This document shows, in pieces, positions 45,685 through 53,185 of a stretch of DNA of 64,000 nt. Under the pieces are notes generated by a model. It saw only the letters and a list, made by a program, of their open reading frames with translations, was not told where the DNA came from and made no database searches. How positions within the stretch are numbered: position 1 is the first letter of the stretch; each line of letters begins with the position of its first letter. Position numbers and translations under genes: made by a program. The stretch comes from Candidatus Poribacteria bacterium (lineage in GTDB: Bacteria > Poribacteria > WGA-4E > WGA-3G): contig JAJEEK010000101.1 of NCBI GenBank assembly GCA_022821065.1, positions 1-64,000 on the forward strand, written 5' to 3'.

Positions 45685-46617
45685 ATGAACCGATTTTTTA
45701 CCCACATTTCATTTGTAGTTTTCATTTTTGCCTGCCTTCCGGTTGCAGCAGATAACACGGACATTCATGAAAACGCAGGCACCCGTGCTATGACCTTCCT
45801 TAAAATCGGTGTCGGCGCGGAGGCTATCGGGATGGCGGAATCGCAAGTCGCGGCGACCGACGACCTGTATGCTTCTTACTGGAACCCCGCAGGTCTCGCG
45901 AGCCTCCAAAAACCGCAACTTGCACTTATGCACAACGAATGGTTCGCTGGCATCAATCACGAGTTCGTTGGGGTCGCACTGCCCGTCGGAAATATCGGCA
46001 CTATCGGTCTGAGTTCCAGTTTCCTATCTTTCGGGGATTTACAAGGACGGGACAGTGAAGGAAACGAGACAACGATTTTCCGCCCTTACGATCTCGCTGT
46101 GATCCTTTCGTATGCCCGTAACTTTAGCAGTTCTATCGCCTTCGGGGCGAACGCTAAATTTTTACGAGAACAGATCGCCGACGAAACGGGCAACGGCATC
46201 GCCTTTGATTTTGGTGTGTTATATACTTTTTCGCAAATGCCACTATCACTCGGTTTTAACGCACAGCATCTCGGTCCACGCGTGACGTTTATTGAGGAGG
46301 CATTCGGTTTACCTGTCACCTTTAGGATGGGCGCAGCCTACAGACTCTGGAATGACGCGCTCCTCCTAACGAGCGACATCATCCGTCCGTCCGACAACGA
46401 CATCGCTATCGCTGTCGGCGCAGGCTACACTATCGCCAATATCTTACAACTCCGTACCGGCTATAACTATCAGGTCGGCGGCAACGATTTAGGCACGATT
46501 TCTGGACTCACAAGCGGTTTCGGACTCACACTTCGGCAATTCCAGGTCGATTACGCACTCGTAACGTTCGGCGTTCTCGGATTAACACATCGTTTCTCCT
46601 TAGTTGCCAATTTTTAG
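45685..46617 (+). CDS. PorV/PorQ-like outer-membrane beta-barrel protein (2)
   Basis: About 310 residues from ATG 45685; the upstream frame is dropped. Signal peptide to V-A-A-D, then M-T-F-L-K-I-G-V-G-A-E-A-I-G-M-A and W-N-P-A-G-L-A, the same motif pair as in the protein at 29582. A beta-barrel tail ends in Phe (S-L-V-A-N-F). Placed at the end of the BatA/DUF4159/DUF4175 run, after 96 bases. Likely outer-membrane component of the same envelope unit. Confidence 0.85.
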   Translation: MNRFFTHISFVVFIFACLPVAADNTDIHENAGTRAMTFLKIGVGAEAIGMAESQVAATDDLYASYWNPAGLASLQKPQLALMHNEWFAGINHEFVGVALPVGNIGTIGLSSSFLSFGDLQGRDSEGNETTIFRPYDLAVILSYARNFSSSIAFGANAKFLREQIADETGNGIAFDFGVLYTFSQMPLSLGFNAQHLGPRVTFIEEAFGLPVTFRMGAAYRLWNDALLLTSDIIRPSDNDIAIAVGAGYTIANILQLRTGYNYQVGGNDLGTISGLTSGFGLTLRQFQVDYALVTFGVLGLTHRFSLVANF

Positions 46618-46632
46618 CATCGGATGCCTCTT

Positions 46633-46760
46633 GTAGGAGCGAGTGTTTTTGCTGAAGAAATCCGCAGAAATACCCAAGCAAAAACCCCCAGCAAAAACGG
46701 TGTTTCTTGTGCTCGCGATTCATCTTGCGGCGATCCCTTGTAGGAGCGAGTTTTACTCGC
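46633..46760. repeat. GTAGG(A/G)GCGAG hairpin repeats
   Basis: GTAGGAGCGAG at 46633-46643 pairs with GCTCGCGATT at 46711-46720, but about 65 bases (with TGTTTTTGCTG and CAGCAAAAACGG reflections) separate the halves, as if interrupted. An intact copy GTAGGAGCGAG-TTTTA-CTCGC lies at 46740-46760. A relative lies at 10554-10573. Confidence 0.7.
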
Positions 46761-46765
46761 GATTC

Positions 46766-47461
46766 TTATGAAGACGAAGCAGCCTTAATAAACGCCTCAA
46801 ATAATTTACGTCTATGTTCGCGAAATTCAACGGTCTCCAGCATCCGTTCTGGATGGTATTGCACGCCGAGTACAAACTTCTTTGATGGATTCTCTATCGC
46901 TTCGATGACACCATCTTCTGTACTGTGTGCGGTTACAACAAATCCGTCGCCTTTATCTTTCACGGCTTGGTGATGTGAAGAATTGACTGCATCTATCTCT
47001 TTCCCTATAAATTCGTTCAACCGACTCTCTCCTATCTCAATTTCATGCCGAGAATCCTCATTGTCTATTTGTGTATGTATGAGAGCATCTTGTCGGTATT
47101 CTTCGTGAATATCTTGGTACAGGCTACCACCCATTGCGACACTCATCACCTGGATCCCGCGGCAGATACCGAAAACAGGAATATCGTCTTCTATCGCCTT
47201 TTGACAGAGCGGTATCTCCAATGCATCGCGGTTTTCGCTAACAAACTTAAGGGTCGGATGGTACGGTTCACCGAAATTATCGGGATGGATGTCGCCACCA
47301 CCTGTCAACAAAAGCCCATCAATACCATCAAAAGCGTCTTTTGATATACCCGGATACAACGTGCGAGGTATACCACCGAACTCGCTAATTGCCTTGATAT
47401 AATTGTTAGAAGAATCGTTGTTAATATTGGACAAAAATGTAATTCCAATAATAGGCTTCAT
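46766..47461 (-). CDS. Gamma-glutamyl-gamma-aminobutyrate hydrolase-like (peptidase C26)
   Basis: A 231-residue class I glutamine-amidotransferase-fold hydrolase. Catalytic Cys in F-G-I-C100-R-G near residue 100; L-L-T-G-G-G-D-I-H-P and V-Q-Y-H-P-E-R, which holds the His and Glu of the triad. Similar proteins include PuuD, which hydrolyses gamma-glutamyl-GABA in putrescine breakdown. No other putrescine genes adjoin, so the substrate is uncertain. Confidence 0.9.
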   Translation of the reverse strand: MKPIIGITFLSNINNDSSNNYIKAISEFGGIPRTLYPGISKDAFDGIDGLLLTGGGDIHPDNFGEPYHPTLKFVSENRDALEIPLCQKAIEDDIPVFGICRGIQVMSVAMGGSLYQDIHEEYRQDALIHTQIDNEDSRHEIEIGESRLNEFIGKEIDAVNSSHHQAVKDKGDGFVVTAHSTEDGVIEAIENPSKKFVLGVQYHPERMLETVEFREHRRKLFEAFIKAASSS

Positions 47462-47539
47462 CTATAACCGTCTCCTTTTATTTTTCTTAAATTATACCCT
47501 ATTTTGATACCAAATAACAACTTTCCCTAACAAAAAACT

Positions 47540-47650
47540 GGTTCATAGTAGCACAATTCAGCGAACATCTCTTAACTGACAACTGAGTACTGACAACTAA
47601 CAACTATTAACCAAAAGGTTTTCGCAGAAAACCGTACTGAGTACTGCGTA
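47540..47650. repeat. Family B intergenic palindromic repeat
   Basis: CTCTTAACTGACAACTGAGTACTGACAACTAAC runs as several short units around AAAAGGTTTTCGCAGAAAACC and GTACTGAGTACTGCGTAC. No gene in this interval; the promoter of the next gene follows. Confidence 0.6.
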
Positions 47651-47664
47651 CGAATAAATCACAT

Positions 47665-47693
47665 TTGCATTACAACAAGATGCGTGGTATAAT
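47665..47693 (+). promoter_or_regulatory. Promoter of the DUF6807-like gene
   Basis: TTGCAT (47665-47670) and TATAAT (47688-47693), spacer 17 bases, 15 bases before the ATG, leaving a very short leader. Confidence 0.7.
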
Positions 47694-47708
47694 TAGCATA
47701 TAACGATT

Positions 47709-48476
47709 ATGCTAAAAAGTCAAACCACCGAAACAACGTTATCTATTACAGAAGATAGTGCTCCGATACTGACCTGTGATTATAGTGATGCCACAAATTC
47801 ACCGTCCCTGCATCCGATCTATGCACCGGACGGACAGGTCGCAACGGTAGACGAGACCTTCGGACAGGCATATCCACCAGGAATATCTTTCTCACTCGGA
47901 ACCGTCAGCGGTGCGCAGTACGCCCGAAGTGTATCTACTCGCAAACGACTGGCATCTTCAGACTCGTTTTCTATCGAGTCAACGTGGGAGGATGCTACCG
48001 GACTGTTCCTGATAGAGACGTATCGGGTAGAAGTTCAACCTCGACAGAACGAGGTGCAGGTTGTAGATATAAAAATCTCGCTACGCGCACCGAAGCGTTC
48101 GATCGAGCTTACAGGTGATGTCGGACTCGGCTACCACGCGGTTGAAATGGAACACCGAAAGGCTGTAGACGCAGACACACGCATGGGGGAATTAGAAGTG
48201 AACGGAAAGGTGTCAGCATGGGGAACGCTTTCCGGTCTCACCACTGCTGAAAATACCCCCGTTGGTGTCGCTATCTTCCCGCATCCGTCAAACGGTAAGA
48301 CGACCTTCTTTGCTGAGGACGCATCGTTCGGATACCTCTTTGCACAGGCGGCACCTTTCGTCGTAAGCACTGTAATGATGCGTACCTTAAAATACCGTAT
48401 ACTCGTATATGCTGGCGATCTTTTCACTGTGGACGTATCGGAATACTACAAAGATTATGTAAATACAGCGAATTAG
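47709..48476 (+). CDS. DUF6807 (PmoA-like) beta-sandwich protein
   Basis: A 255-residue beta-rich protein. The segment L-H-P-I-Y-A-P-D-G-Q-V-A-T near residue 34 resembles the P-V-Y-G-P-D-G start of DUF6807 proteins, which often occur near Gfo/Idh/MocA and glycan genes. The usual His-His after it is replaced by A-Y-P-P-G-I-S-F-S. G-V-A-I-F-P-H-P-S-N near residue 195 also fits. No signal peptide; function unknown. Confidence 0.65.
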   Translation: MLKSQTTETTLSITEDSAPILTCDYSDATNSPSLHPIYAPDGQVATVDETFGQAYPPGISFSLGTVSGAQYARSVSTRKRLASSDSFSIESTWEDATGLFLIETYRVEVQPRQNEVQVVDIKISLRAPKRSIELTGDVGLGYHAVEMEHRKAVDADTRMGELEVNGKVSAWGTLSGLTTAENTPVGVAIFPHPSNGKTTFFAEDASFGYLFAQAAPFVVSTVMMRTLKYRILVYAGDLFTVDVSEYYKDYVNTAN

Positions 48477-48477
48477 C

Positions 48478-48600
48478 CGTCAGCGATTAGCCATCAGCCA
48501 TCAGCCGTCAGCCGTCAGCAAAGAGAGGTTCGTTTAATCAAAAACCTCTTATTGCTGATGGTTTCCGAAAGCCGAAAGTTTCCAATAGCCATTAAAAAAC
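48478..48600. repeat. Family A palindromic repeat with clear central hairpin
   Basis: Left arm: repeated GCCATCAGCC / GCCGTCAGC units. Centre: AGAGGTT, CGTTTAATCAAA loop, AACCTCT. Right arm: GCTGATGGTTTCCGAAAGCC. This is the best example of the full element and is the comparison for the coding copies at 55985 and 59445. Confidence 0.85.
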
Positions 48601-48601
48601 C

Positions 48602-50047
48602 ATGAAAGACCAAACGCTTTTCCCTCTTTACAATAAACGCGGACTTCCAGAAACACCGCAACAGGTGTCGCAAAAACCCGGTGACGGAACACAACAGACG
48701 CACCCGCGCCGGGTCTACATTGAAACCTACGGCTGCCAAATGAACGTCAGTGATAGTGAACTGATGGCGGGTATCTTGACACAGAGCGGACACCAGACAG
48801 TGATGCACATTGACGACGCAGATGTCGTCCTCGTCAACACCTGTGCTATACGGGAAAACGCCGAAACGAAGGTTATCAATCGTCTCCAGCATCTCAACCA
48901 TCGCAAACGTCGGCAACCCGAACTTATCATCGGAGTCTGCGGGTGCATGGCGCAGCACCTCCGTGACCGACTCTTGGAAGCAGCACCTTATGTCGATCTT
49001 GTTATGGGACCCGACGCGTACCGCAACCTACCGATCGCGCTCGACTCTCTCATACGCGACGAGGAAGCGCACATCTCCTTAACAGACCGAGATCCGTTCC
49101 TTGGTTTACGGTTGGACAAAACCGAGGATTACGCCGACATCGCACCCATCAGAAAAGACGGGATTCGCGCATGGCTCACGATCCAACGCGGTTGCGATAA
49201 AATGTGTACCTTCTGCATCGTTCCATTCGTCCGCGGTAGAGAACGGAGCCTGCCGCTAAAACTCCTCGTCGAAGATGTCGAAAAATTGGTGGATCAAGGC
49301 TTCAAAGAGGTCGTCCTGCTCGGTCAGACTGTCAACTCCTATCGCGACAACGGTTCTGATTTCGGAGACCTCCTCTTCGCTGTCGGCGAAGTGAACGGGT
49401 TAGAACGTGTCCGATTTACCTCACCACACCCGGCAGACGCAACCGACAGCATGATTAATGCGATGGCGAGCTGCCCAACCGTCTGTAAACACTTACACCT
49501 CCCTTTACAATCCGGTTCAACAACGGTGCTCGAGCGGATGCGGCGCACCTACACGGCAGAGGAATATCGCACCCTCGTCGCGAAACTCCGTGAACGTATC
49601 CCTAATATCGCACTCTCTACAGATATTATCGTCGGTTTCTGTGGTGAAACCGACGAAGAATTTGAGCAGACCTATCAGATGATGGCAAACATCCGATACG
49701 ATTCAGCTTTCATGTTCAAGTACTCCGAACGCGAAGGGACACTCGCACACAAAGCACTACCTGACGATGTACCCGAAACAGTAAAAGGCGAACGCCTCAA
49801 ACAGATCATCGAACTTCAGGAGCAGATTTCTGCCGACATCAACACCGCTGCAATCGGTGGCACAGTCGCCGTACTTGTTGAAGGTGAATCGCGACGCGAA
49901 ACGGAAAAATATCACGGAAAAACAGACGGTTTCAAAACCGCTGTGTTCCCGAAAATGGACAGCAAGATTGGTGATGTTGTTAACGTCCGTGTTGACAGCA
50001 CTACAGCGCACACTTTGATTGGACAGATTATCAATGGACATGCTTAG
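48602..50047 (+). CDS. miaB: tRNA-2-methylthio-N6-dimethylallyladenosine synthase MiaB
   Basis: A 481-residue radical SAM methylthiotransferase that adds a methylthio group to i6A37 of tRNAs. N-terminal cluster Cys45 (Y-G-C-Q-M-N), Cys81 (N-T-C-A-I-R) and Cys115 (G-C-M-A-Q); radical SAM cluster Cys198, 202, 205 (G-C-D-K-M-C-T-F-C). A TRAM-like domain closes it. Its stop overlaps the map start. Confidence 0.97.
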   Translation: MKDQTLFPLYNKRGLPETPQQVSQKPGDGTQQTHPRRVYIETYGCQMNVSDSELMAGILTQSGHQTVMHIDDADVVLVNTCAIRENAETKVINRLQHLNHRKRRQPELIIGVCGCMAQHLRDRLLEAAPYVDLVMGPDAYRNLPIALDSLIRDEEAHISLTDRDPFLGLRLDKTEDYADIAPIRKDGIRAWLTIQRGCDKMCTFCIVPFVRGRERSLPLKLLVEDVEKLVDQGFKEVVLLGQTVNSYRDNGSDFGDLLFAVGEVNGLERVRFTSPHPADATDSMINAMASCPTVCKHLHLPLQSGSTTVLERMRRTYTAEEYRTLVAKLRERIPNIALSTDIIVGFCGETDEEFEQTYQMMANIRYDSAFMFKYSEREGTLAHKALPDDVPETVKGERLKQIIELQEQISADINTAAIGGTVAVLVEGESRRETEKYHGKTDGFKTAVFPKMDSKIGDVVNVRVDSTTAHTLIGQIINGHA

Positions 50048-50819
50048 AATCAAAAATAAAACCGAAATTGAGAAGATGCGACGGAGTGGTCAAGCCGCAG
50101 CAACTGTACTAAAGCGCATCGGGGAGGCAATCGCACCAGGCATTTCAACTGCCGATTTAGAACGTATCTCACGCAACGCAATCGCCGAACACAACGCCAC
50201 CTCTTCCTTCTTAGGCTACCAGTTACCAGAGCACGAACCGTATCCAGCGACAATATGCACCTCGATTAACGATGTCGTTATCCACGGAATCCCTGACAAA
50301 AGATACGTCCTAAAAGACGGCGACATCATCGGGATTGATACAGCTGTCAGTATTGACGGCTACCACGGCGATAACGCATACACGTTTCCTGTCGGTGACA
50401 TCTCATCGGAAGCCGAACGCTTGCTTAAAGTGACACGAAGTTCTCTCTACGACGCAATCAACGAGGCGAAACCGGGAAACCGCATCGGGGACATCTCCTT
50501 TAAATTACAGGACGGCGCAGAGTCCAACGGCTTCTCCGTACTCCAGAGTTTTTCGGGACACGGCATCGGACGAAGCCTCCATGAGGCACCCGAAATCCCC
50601 TGCATCGGCGTACCCGGACGCGGATTACGGCTACGACCAGGGATGGTCCTCGCCATTGAAACGATGGTGAACGTCGGGCTACCGGACGTACAGATGTTAC
50701 CAGACGGTTGGACAATTACAACGGTGGACGGTTCTCTCTCCGCGCTCTTTGAACATACAGTGGCGATCCTCTCTGACGGTCCCGAAATCTTGACTGGGAG
50801 TTCATTGTGGGAAACCTAA
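50034..50819 (+). CDS. map: Methionine aminopeptidase, type I
   Basis: A 261-residue type I MetAP removing initiator Met from new proteins. Metal residues are seen in G-I-D-T-A-V-S-I-D-G-Y-H-G-D-N, S-G-H-G-I-G-R-S-L-H-E, A-I-E-T-M-V and L-F-E-H-T-V. Its ATG lies inside the end of miaB; an ATG at 50040 is a possible alternative. The ccmC gene overlaps its end by 13 bases. Confidence 0.95.
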   Translation: MDMLRIKNKTEIEKMRRSGQAAATVLKRIGEAIAPGISTADLERISRNAIAEHNATSSFLGYQLPEHEPYPATICTSINDVVIHGIPDKRYVLKDGDIIGIDTAVSIDGYHGDNAYTFPVGDISSEAERLLKVTRSSLYDAINEAKPGNRIGDISFKLQDGAESNGFSVLQSFSGHGIGRSLHEAPEIPCIGVPGRGLRLRPGMVLAIETMVNVGLPDVQMLPDGWTITTVDGSLSALFEHTVAILSDGPEILTGSSLWET

Positions 50820-51484
50820 CTACAAAAATTATCGGTGTTATCACCGCAGTCCTTATCTTTATTTCTCTCTATCTCGTCTTCGGATACGCGCGCGTTGAGG
50901 GGACAATGCTCGAAGTCCAAAAAATCTTCTATTATCACGTTTCTGCAGCACTCACCGTTTTTGTCGCCTTCGGTGTCAATTGTGTCTTTAGTATCAAATA
51001 CCTCATCCAACGGAAACCGAACGACGACTTATTAGCGGTCGCAGCGGCGGAACTCGGTATCATCTTTTGTACAATCGCACTCCTATCGGGGCCTATCTGG
51101 GCCCGATACGCATGGAATACATGGTGGAATTGGGAGGCCCGTCTCACAAGCACACTCGTACTTTGGCTTATGTACATCGGTTACTTTATCCTCCGTTCCG
51201 CGTTAGAGTCCGATAAACGGAGGACCTATTCCGCAGTCCTCGCAATCATCGCCTATCTGGATGTTCCGATTGTCTATTATGCCGTCGATATCTGGCAAGG
51301 CGGTTTGCATCCCGACCGCGGTACAAAATGGAGTCTCGAAACAACGATGCGCTGGACATGGATGGTAGCACTCCTCGCACTCATTATACTTTTTGTATAC
51401 CTGCTTATCGTCCGGTATAGAATGAAGAAGGCGCAGATGCGTTATGAAATCATACAGCAAAAATACCTTCGGGAGGCAGCTTGA
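50807..51484 (+). CDS. ccmC: Haem exporter CcmC-like protein
   Basis: A 225-residue six-helix membrane protein of the CcmC/CcsA family that handles haem for cytochrome c maturation in the periplasm. The Trp-rich motif W-N-T-W-W-N-W-E-A-R lies near residue 105, with His ligands such as Y-Y-H-V-S near residue 44. Start GTG. It could serve the octaheme cytochrome of this window. A CcmD-like gene follows. Confidence 0.9.
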   Translation: MGNLTTKIIGVITAVLIFISLYLVFGYARVEGTMLEVQKIFYYHVSAALTVFVAFGVNCVFSIKYLIQRKPNDDLLAVAAAELGIIFCTIALLSGPIWARYAWNTWWNWEARLTSTLVLWLMYIGYFILRSALESDKRRTYSAVLAIIAYLDVPIVYYAVDIWQGGLHPDRGTKWSLETTMRWTWMVALLALIILFVYLLIVRYRMKKAQMRYEIIQQKYLREAA

Positions 51485-51810
51485 TGCGTATAATAGTTTG
51501 GGCAAGTTTTGTGGTAATTCTGGGGTTATATCTTTTCGCAACGCAGGTACCGGTCAGCATTACACCAGACAAAGTTGCGGAAGCGGTCTCGGATGCAGTC
51601 TCAGAATCTCAAGTTCCTGTTGATGAAGATATTGTGGAACAGGTTGTACTACGATCACTCGAAAAAATTGATGCCGGACAGAGAACACGTCTGACCTATC
51701 TTTTCGCCGCATACATCGTCGTTTGGTTGGTGTTTATGCTCTACGTGTTGCGTTTAGAACAGCAACAGCAGGTATTAGACCAACGCCTTGCACAACTCGA
51801 ACCCCCCTAA
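51484..51810 (+). CDS. CcmD-like small membrane protein with extended N-terminus
   Basis: About 108 residues. A first helix (R-I-I-V-W-A-S-F-V-V-I-L) and, after an acidic spacer, a second (Y-L-F-A-A-Y-I-V-V-W-L-V-F) followed by a coiled coil L-E-Q-Q-Q-Q-V-L, as in CcmD. CcmD is usually about 60 residues with one helix, so the N-terminal half is extra. ATG overlaps the ccmC TGA. The last residues E-P-P and the stop codon fall in a GC-rich repeat. Confidence 0.78.
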   Translation: MRIIVWASFVVILGLYLFATQVPVSITPDKVAEAVSDAVSESQVPVDEDIVEQVVLRSLEKIDAGQRTRLTYLFAAYIVVWLVFMLYVLRLEQQQQVLDQRLAQLEPP

Positions 51811-51845
51811 CCCCCCGCTTGCGGGGGGATACAGGGGGGGCTAAC
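51799..51845 (+). repeat. GC-rich nested palindrome (copy 1)
   Basis: C-runs and G-runs form two stems: CCCCCC-TAA-CCCCCC-GCTTGC-GGGGGG-ATACA-GGGGGG. A near-identical copy is at 53105-53151. The CcmD-like stop codon lies in its left arm. Confidence 0.85.
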
Positions 51846-51863
51846 AATGAAGAAAACTGAGAA

Positions 51864-52307
51864 ATGAAAATCTTCCACTTTGAAACACAACAGACGCTGG
51901 ATCAACCCCTCTCAGAGGTTTTTGAATTCTTTTCTGACGCACATAACCTCGCTCTGATAACACCACCGTGGCTCCGTTTTGAAGTCCTAACCCCTGCGCC
52001 GATTCAGATGTCTCCCGGAACGCGCATCGATTATCGACTCAGAATTCACGGTATCCCACTCCGTTGGCAGAGCGAGATTACCGAATGGAATCCGCCACAC
52101 GCTTTTGCTGATGAGCAACGCCGCGGCCCCTACCGACAATGGCGGCATATACATACCTTCGATGAAACCGAAAACGGTGTGGTTATAGGGGATGCAGTGG
52201 AGTATGCTGTCTGGGGCAACCGACTCGTTAACAAGTTTTTCGTGCGTCCTGACATAGAAAAAATCTTTGCCTACCGAGCGGAACAGTTGGATGGCATCTT
52301 CTATTAA
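51864..52307 (+). CDS. SRPBCC-fold ligand-binding protein
   Basis: A 147-residue START/Bet v1-like protein: V-F-E-F-F-S-D-A-H-N-L near residue 19, T-P-P-W-L-R-F near 34, and a closing F-A-Y-R-A-E-Q-L-D-G-I-F. These proteins bind hydrophobic ligands or act as cyclases/epimerase partners. The converging lytic transglycosylase gene overlaps its stop by four bases. Ligand unknown. Confidence 0.85.
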   Translation: MKIFHFETQQTLDQPLSEVFEFFSDAHNLALITPPWLRFEVLTPAPIQMSPGTRIDYRLRIHGIPLRWQSEITEWNPPHAFADEQRRGPYRQWRHIHTFDETENGVVIGDAVEYAVWGNRLVNKFFVRPDIEKIFAYRAEQLDGIFY

Positions 52308-52975
52308 AGAAAGAATAGGACGTTTCTGTAGAAACGGATCCTTCCGTAGTAGTACATCACGCGCTCTACATAGTCCAACGTTTCATCAAATCCCTCAAAA
52401 TAACCGTGCGGAGGCATATCGATTCCCCACACTTCGCGATGCATATCGGCGTGCTGCCGCGTCAATTGGCGCAGCGCGCCACGCACAGGTTCCCAAAGAA
52501 GCGGATCATCGTTTTTGTGGTGCCGGACGAGTGCTTGCGCGTCGCGGACACGTCCGATACCACCGTTGTAACTCGCTAACACCAAACAATGCTGATGCGC
52601 ATCTTCACTCTCTGAGAACGCACGGTATAGGGTATGTAGATACCGCGCAGCACCCGCAATATTTTGCTCCGCATCCAACGGATCTTCGACACCGAGTTCT
52701 TTCGCTGTTTTCGGCATTAGTTGGGTTAAACCTTGCGCACCTGCAGCACTTCGTGCCTTTTCGTCAAATCCGGACTCCTGCGCGATCAACGCACATACGA
52801 GCCGGGCATCTAAATTCTCCTTAACAGCGTACTTCTGAATCAACCGTCTATACTTGAAAATCTTTGGGGTCAGCGCGAGCAGGCGCAGATCCAAGTGGAT
52901 ATTGATGACACCACCCACTACGAGGACTAAGGCAAGTGTTAGAAAAATAAAGAAGAGGGCGCGCTTGCGGAGCAT
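52304..52975 (-). CDS. Membrane-anchored lytic transglycosylase
   Basis: About 223 residues: an N-terminal membrane anchor (F-F-I-F-L-T-L-A-L-V), then a soluble-lytic-transglycosylase-like domain with A-Q-E-S-G-F holding the catalytic Glu, G-L-T-Q-L-M-P-K-T-A near residue 90, and A-S-Y-N-G-G near 155. Cleaves peptidoglycan glycan strands. ATG 52975 is chosen over longer starts that would run into the repeat upstream. Confidence 0.88.
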   Translation of the reverse strand: MLRKRALFFIFLTLALVLVVGGVINIHLDLRLLALTPKIFKYRRLIQKYAVKENLDARLVCALIAQESGFDEKARSAAGAQGLTQLMPKTAKELGVEDPLDAEQNIAGAARYLHTLYRAFSESEDAHQHCLVLASYNGGIGRVRDAQALVRHHKNDDPLLWEPVRGALRQLTRQHADMHREVWGIDMPPHGYFEGFDETLDYVERVMYYYGRIRFYRNVLFFL

Positions 52976-53002
52976 TCTATTCACTCTATTGGGATAAGTT
53001 AC

Positions 53003-53185
53003 ATAGGACTTACGCATCATGCTCTTTTGTACCACGATGCACTTCGCATCTGGGTGAGTACACCGCAAAACTGTTAGTTTGTGATACAGGAACGCCGTGT
53101 TTTCCAACCCCCCTAACCCCCTGCTTGCGGGGGGATACAGGGGGGCTAACAAAACAGTCTACAGTCAAAATTGCGTAAGTCCTAT
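53003..53185. repeat. MITE-like element with 14-base terminal inverted repeats (family C)
   Basis: ATAGGACTTACGCA at 53003-53016 is complemented exactly by TGCGTAAGTCCTAT at 53172-53185. About 155 bases lie between, including the GC-rich palindrome copy 2 (53105-53151). There is no transposase. The right end touches the stop codon of the Wzi-like gene (53185-53187). Loose family C ends also lie at 16660 and 63667. Confidence 0.72.

Noticed and set aside
47709..48476. Particulate methane monooxygenase subunit A
   Set aside because: PmoA-like is an old label for DUF6807; the protein has no membrane helices or metal sites.
51484..51810. Full Ccm cytochrome maturation cluster
   Set aside because: Only ccmC and a CcmD-like gene are present; ccmA, B, E, F, G, H are not in the window.
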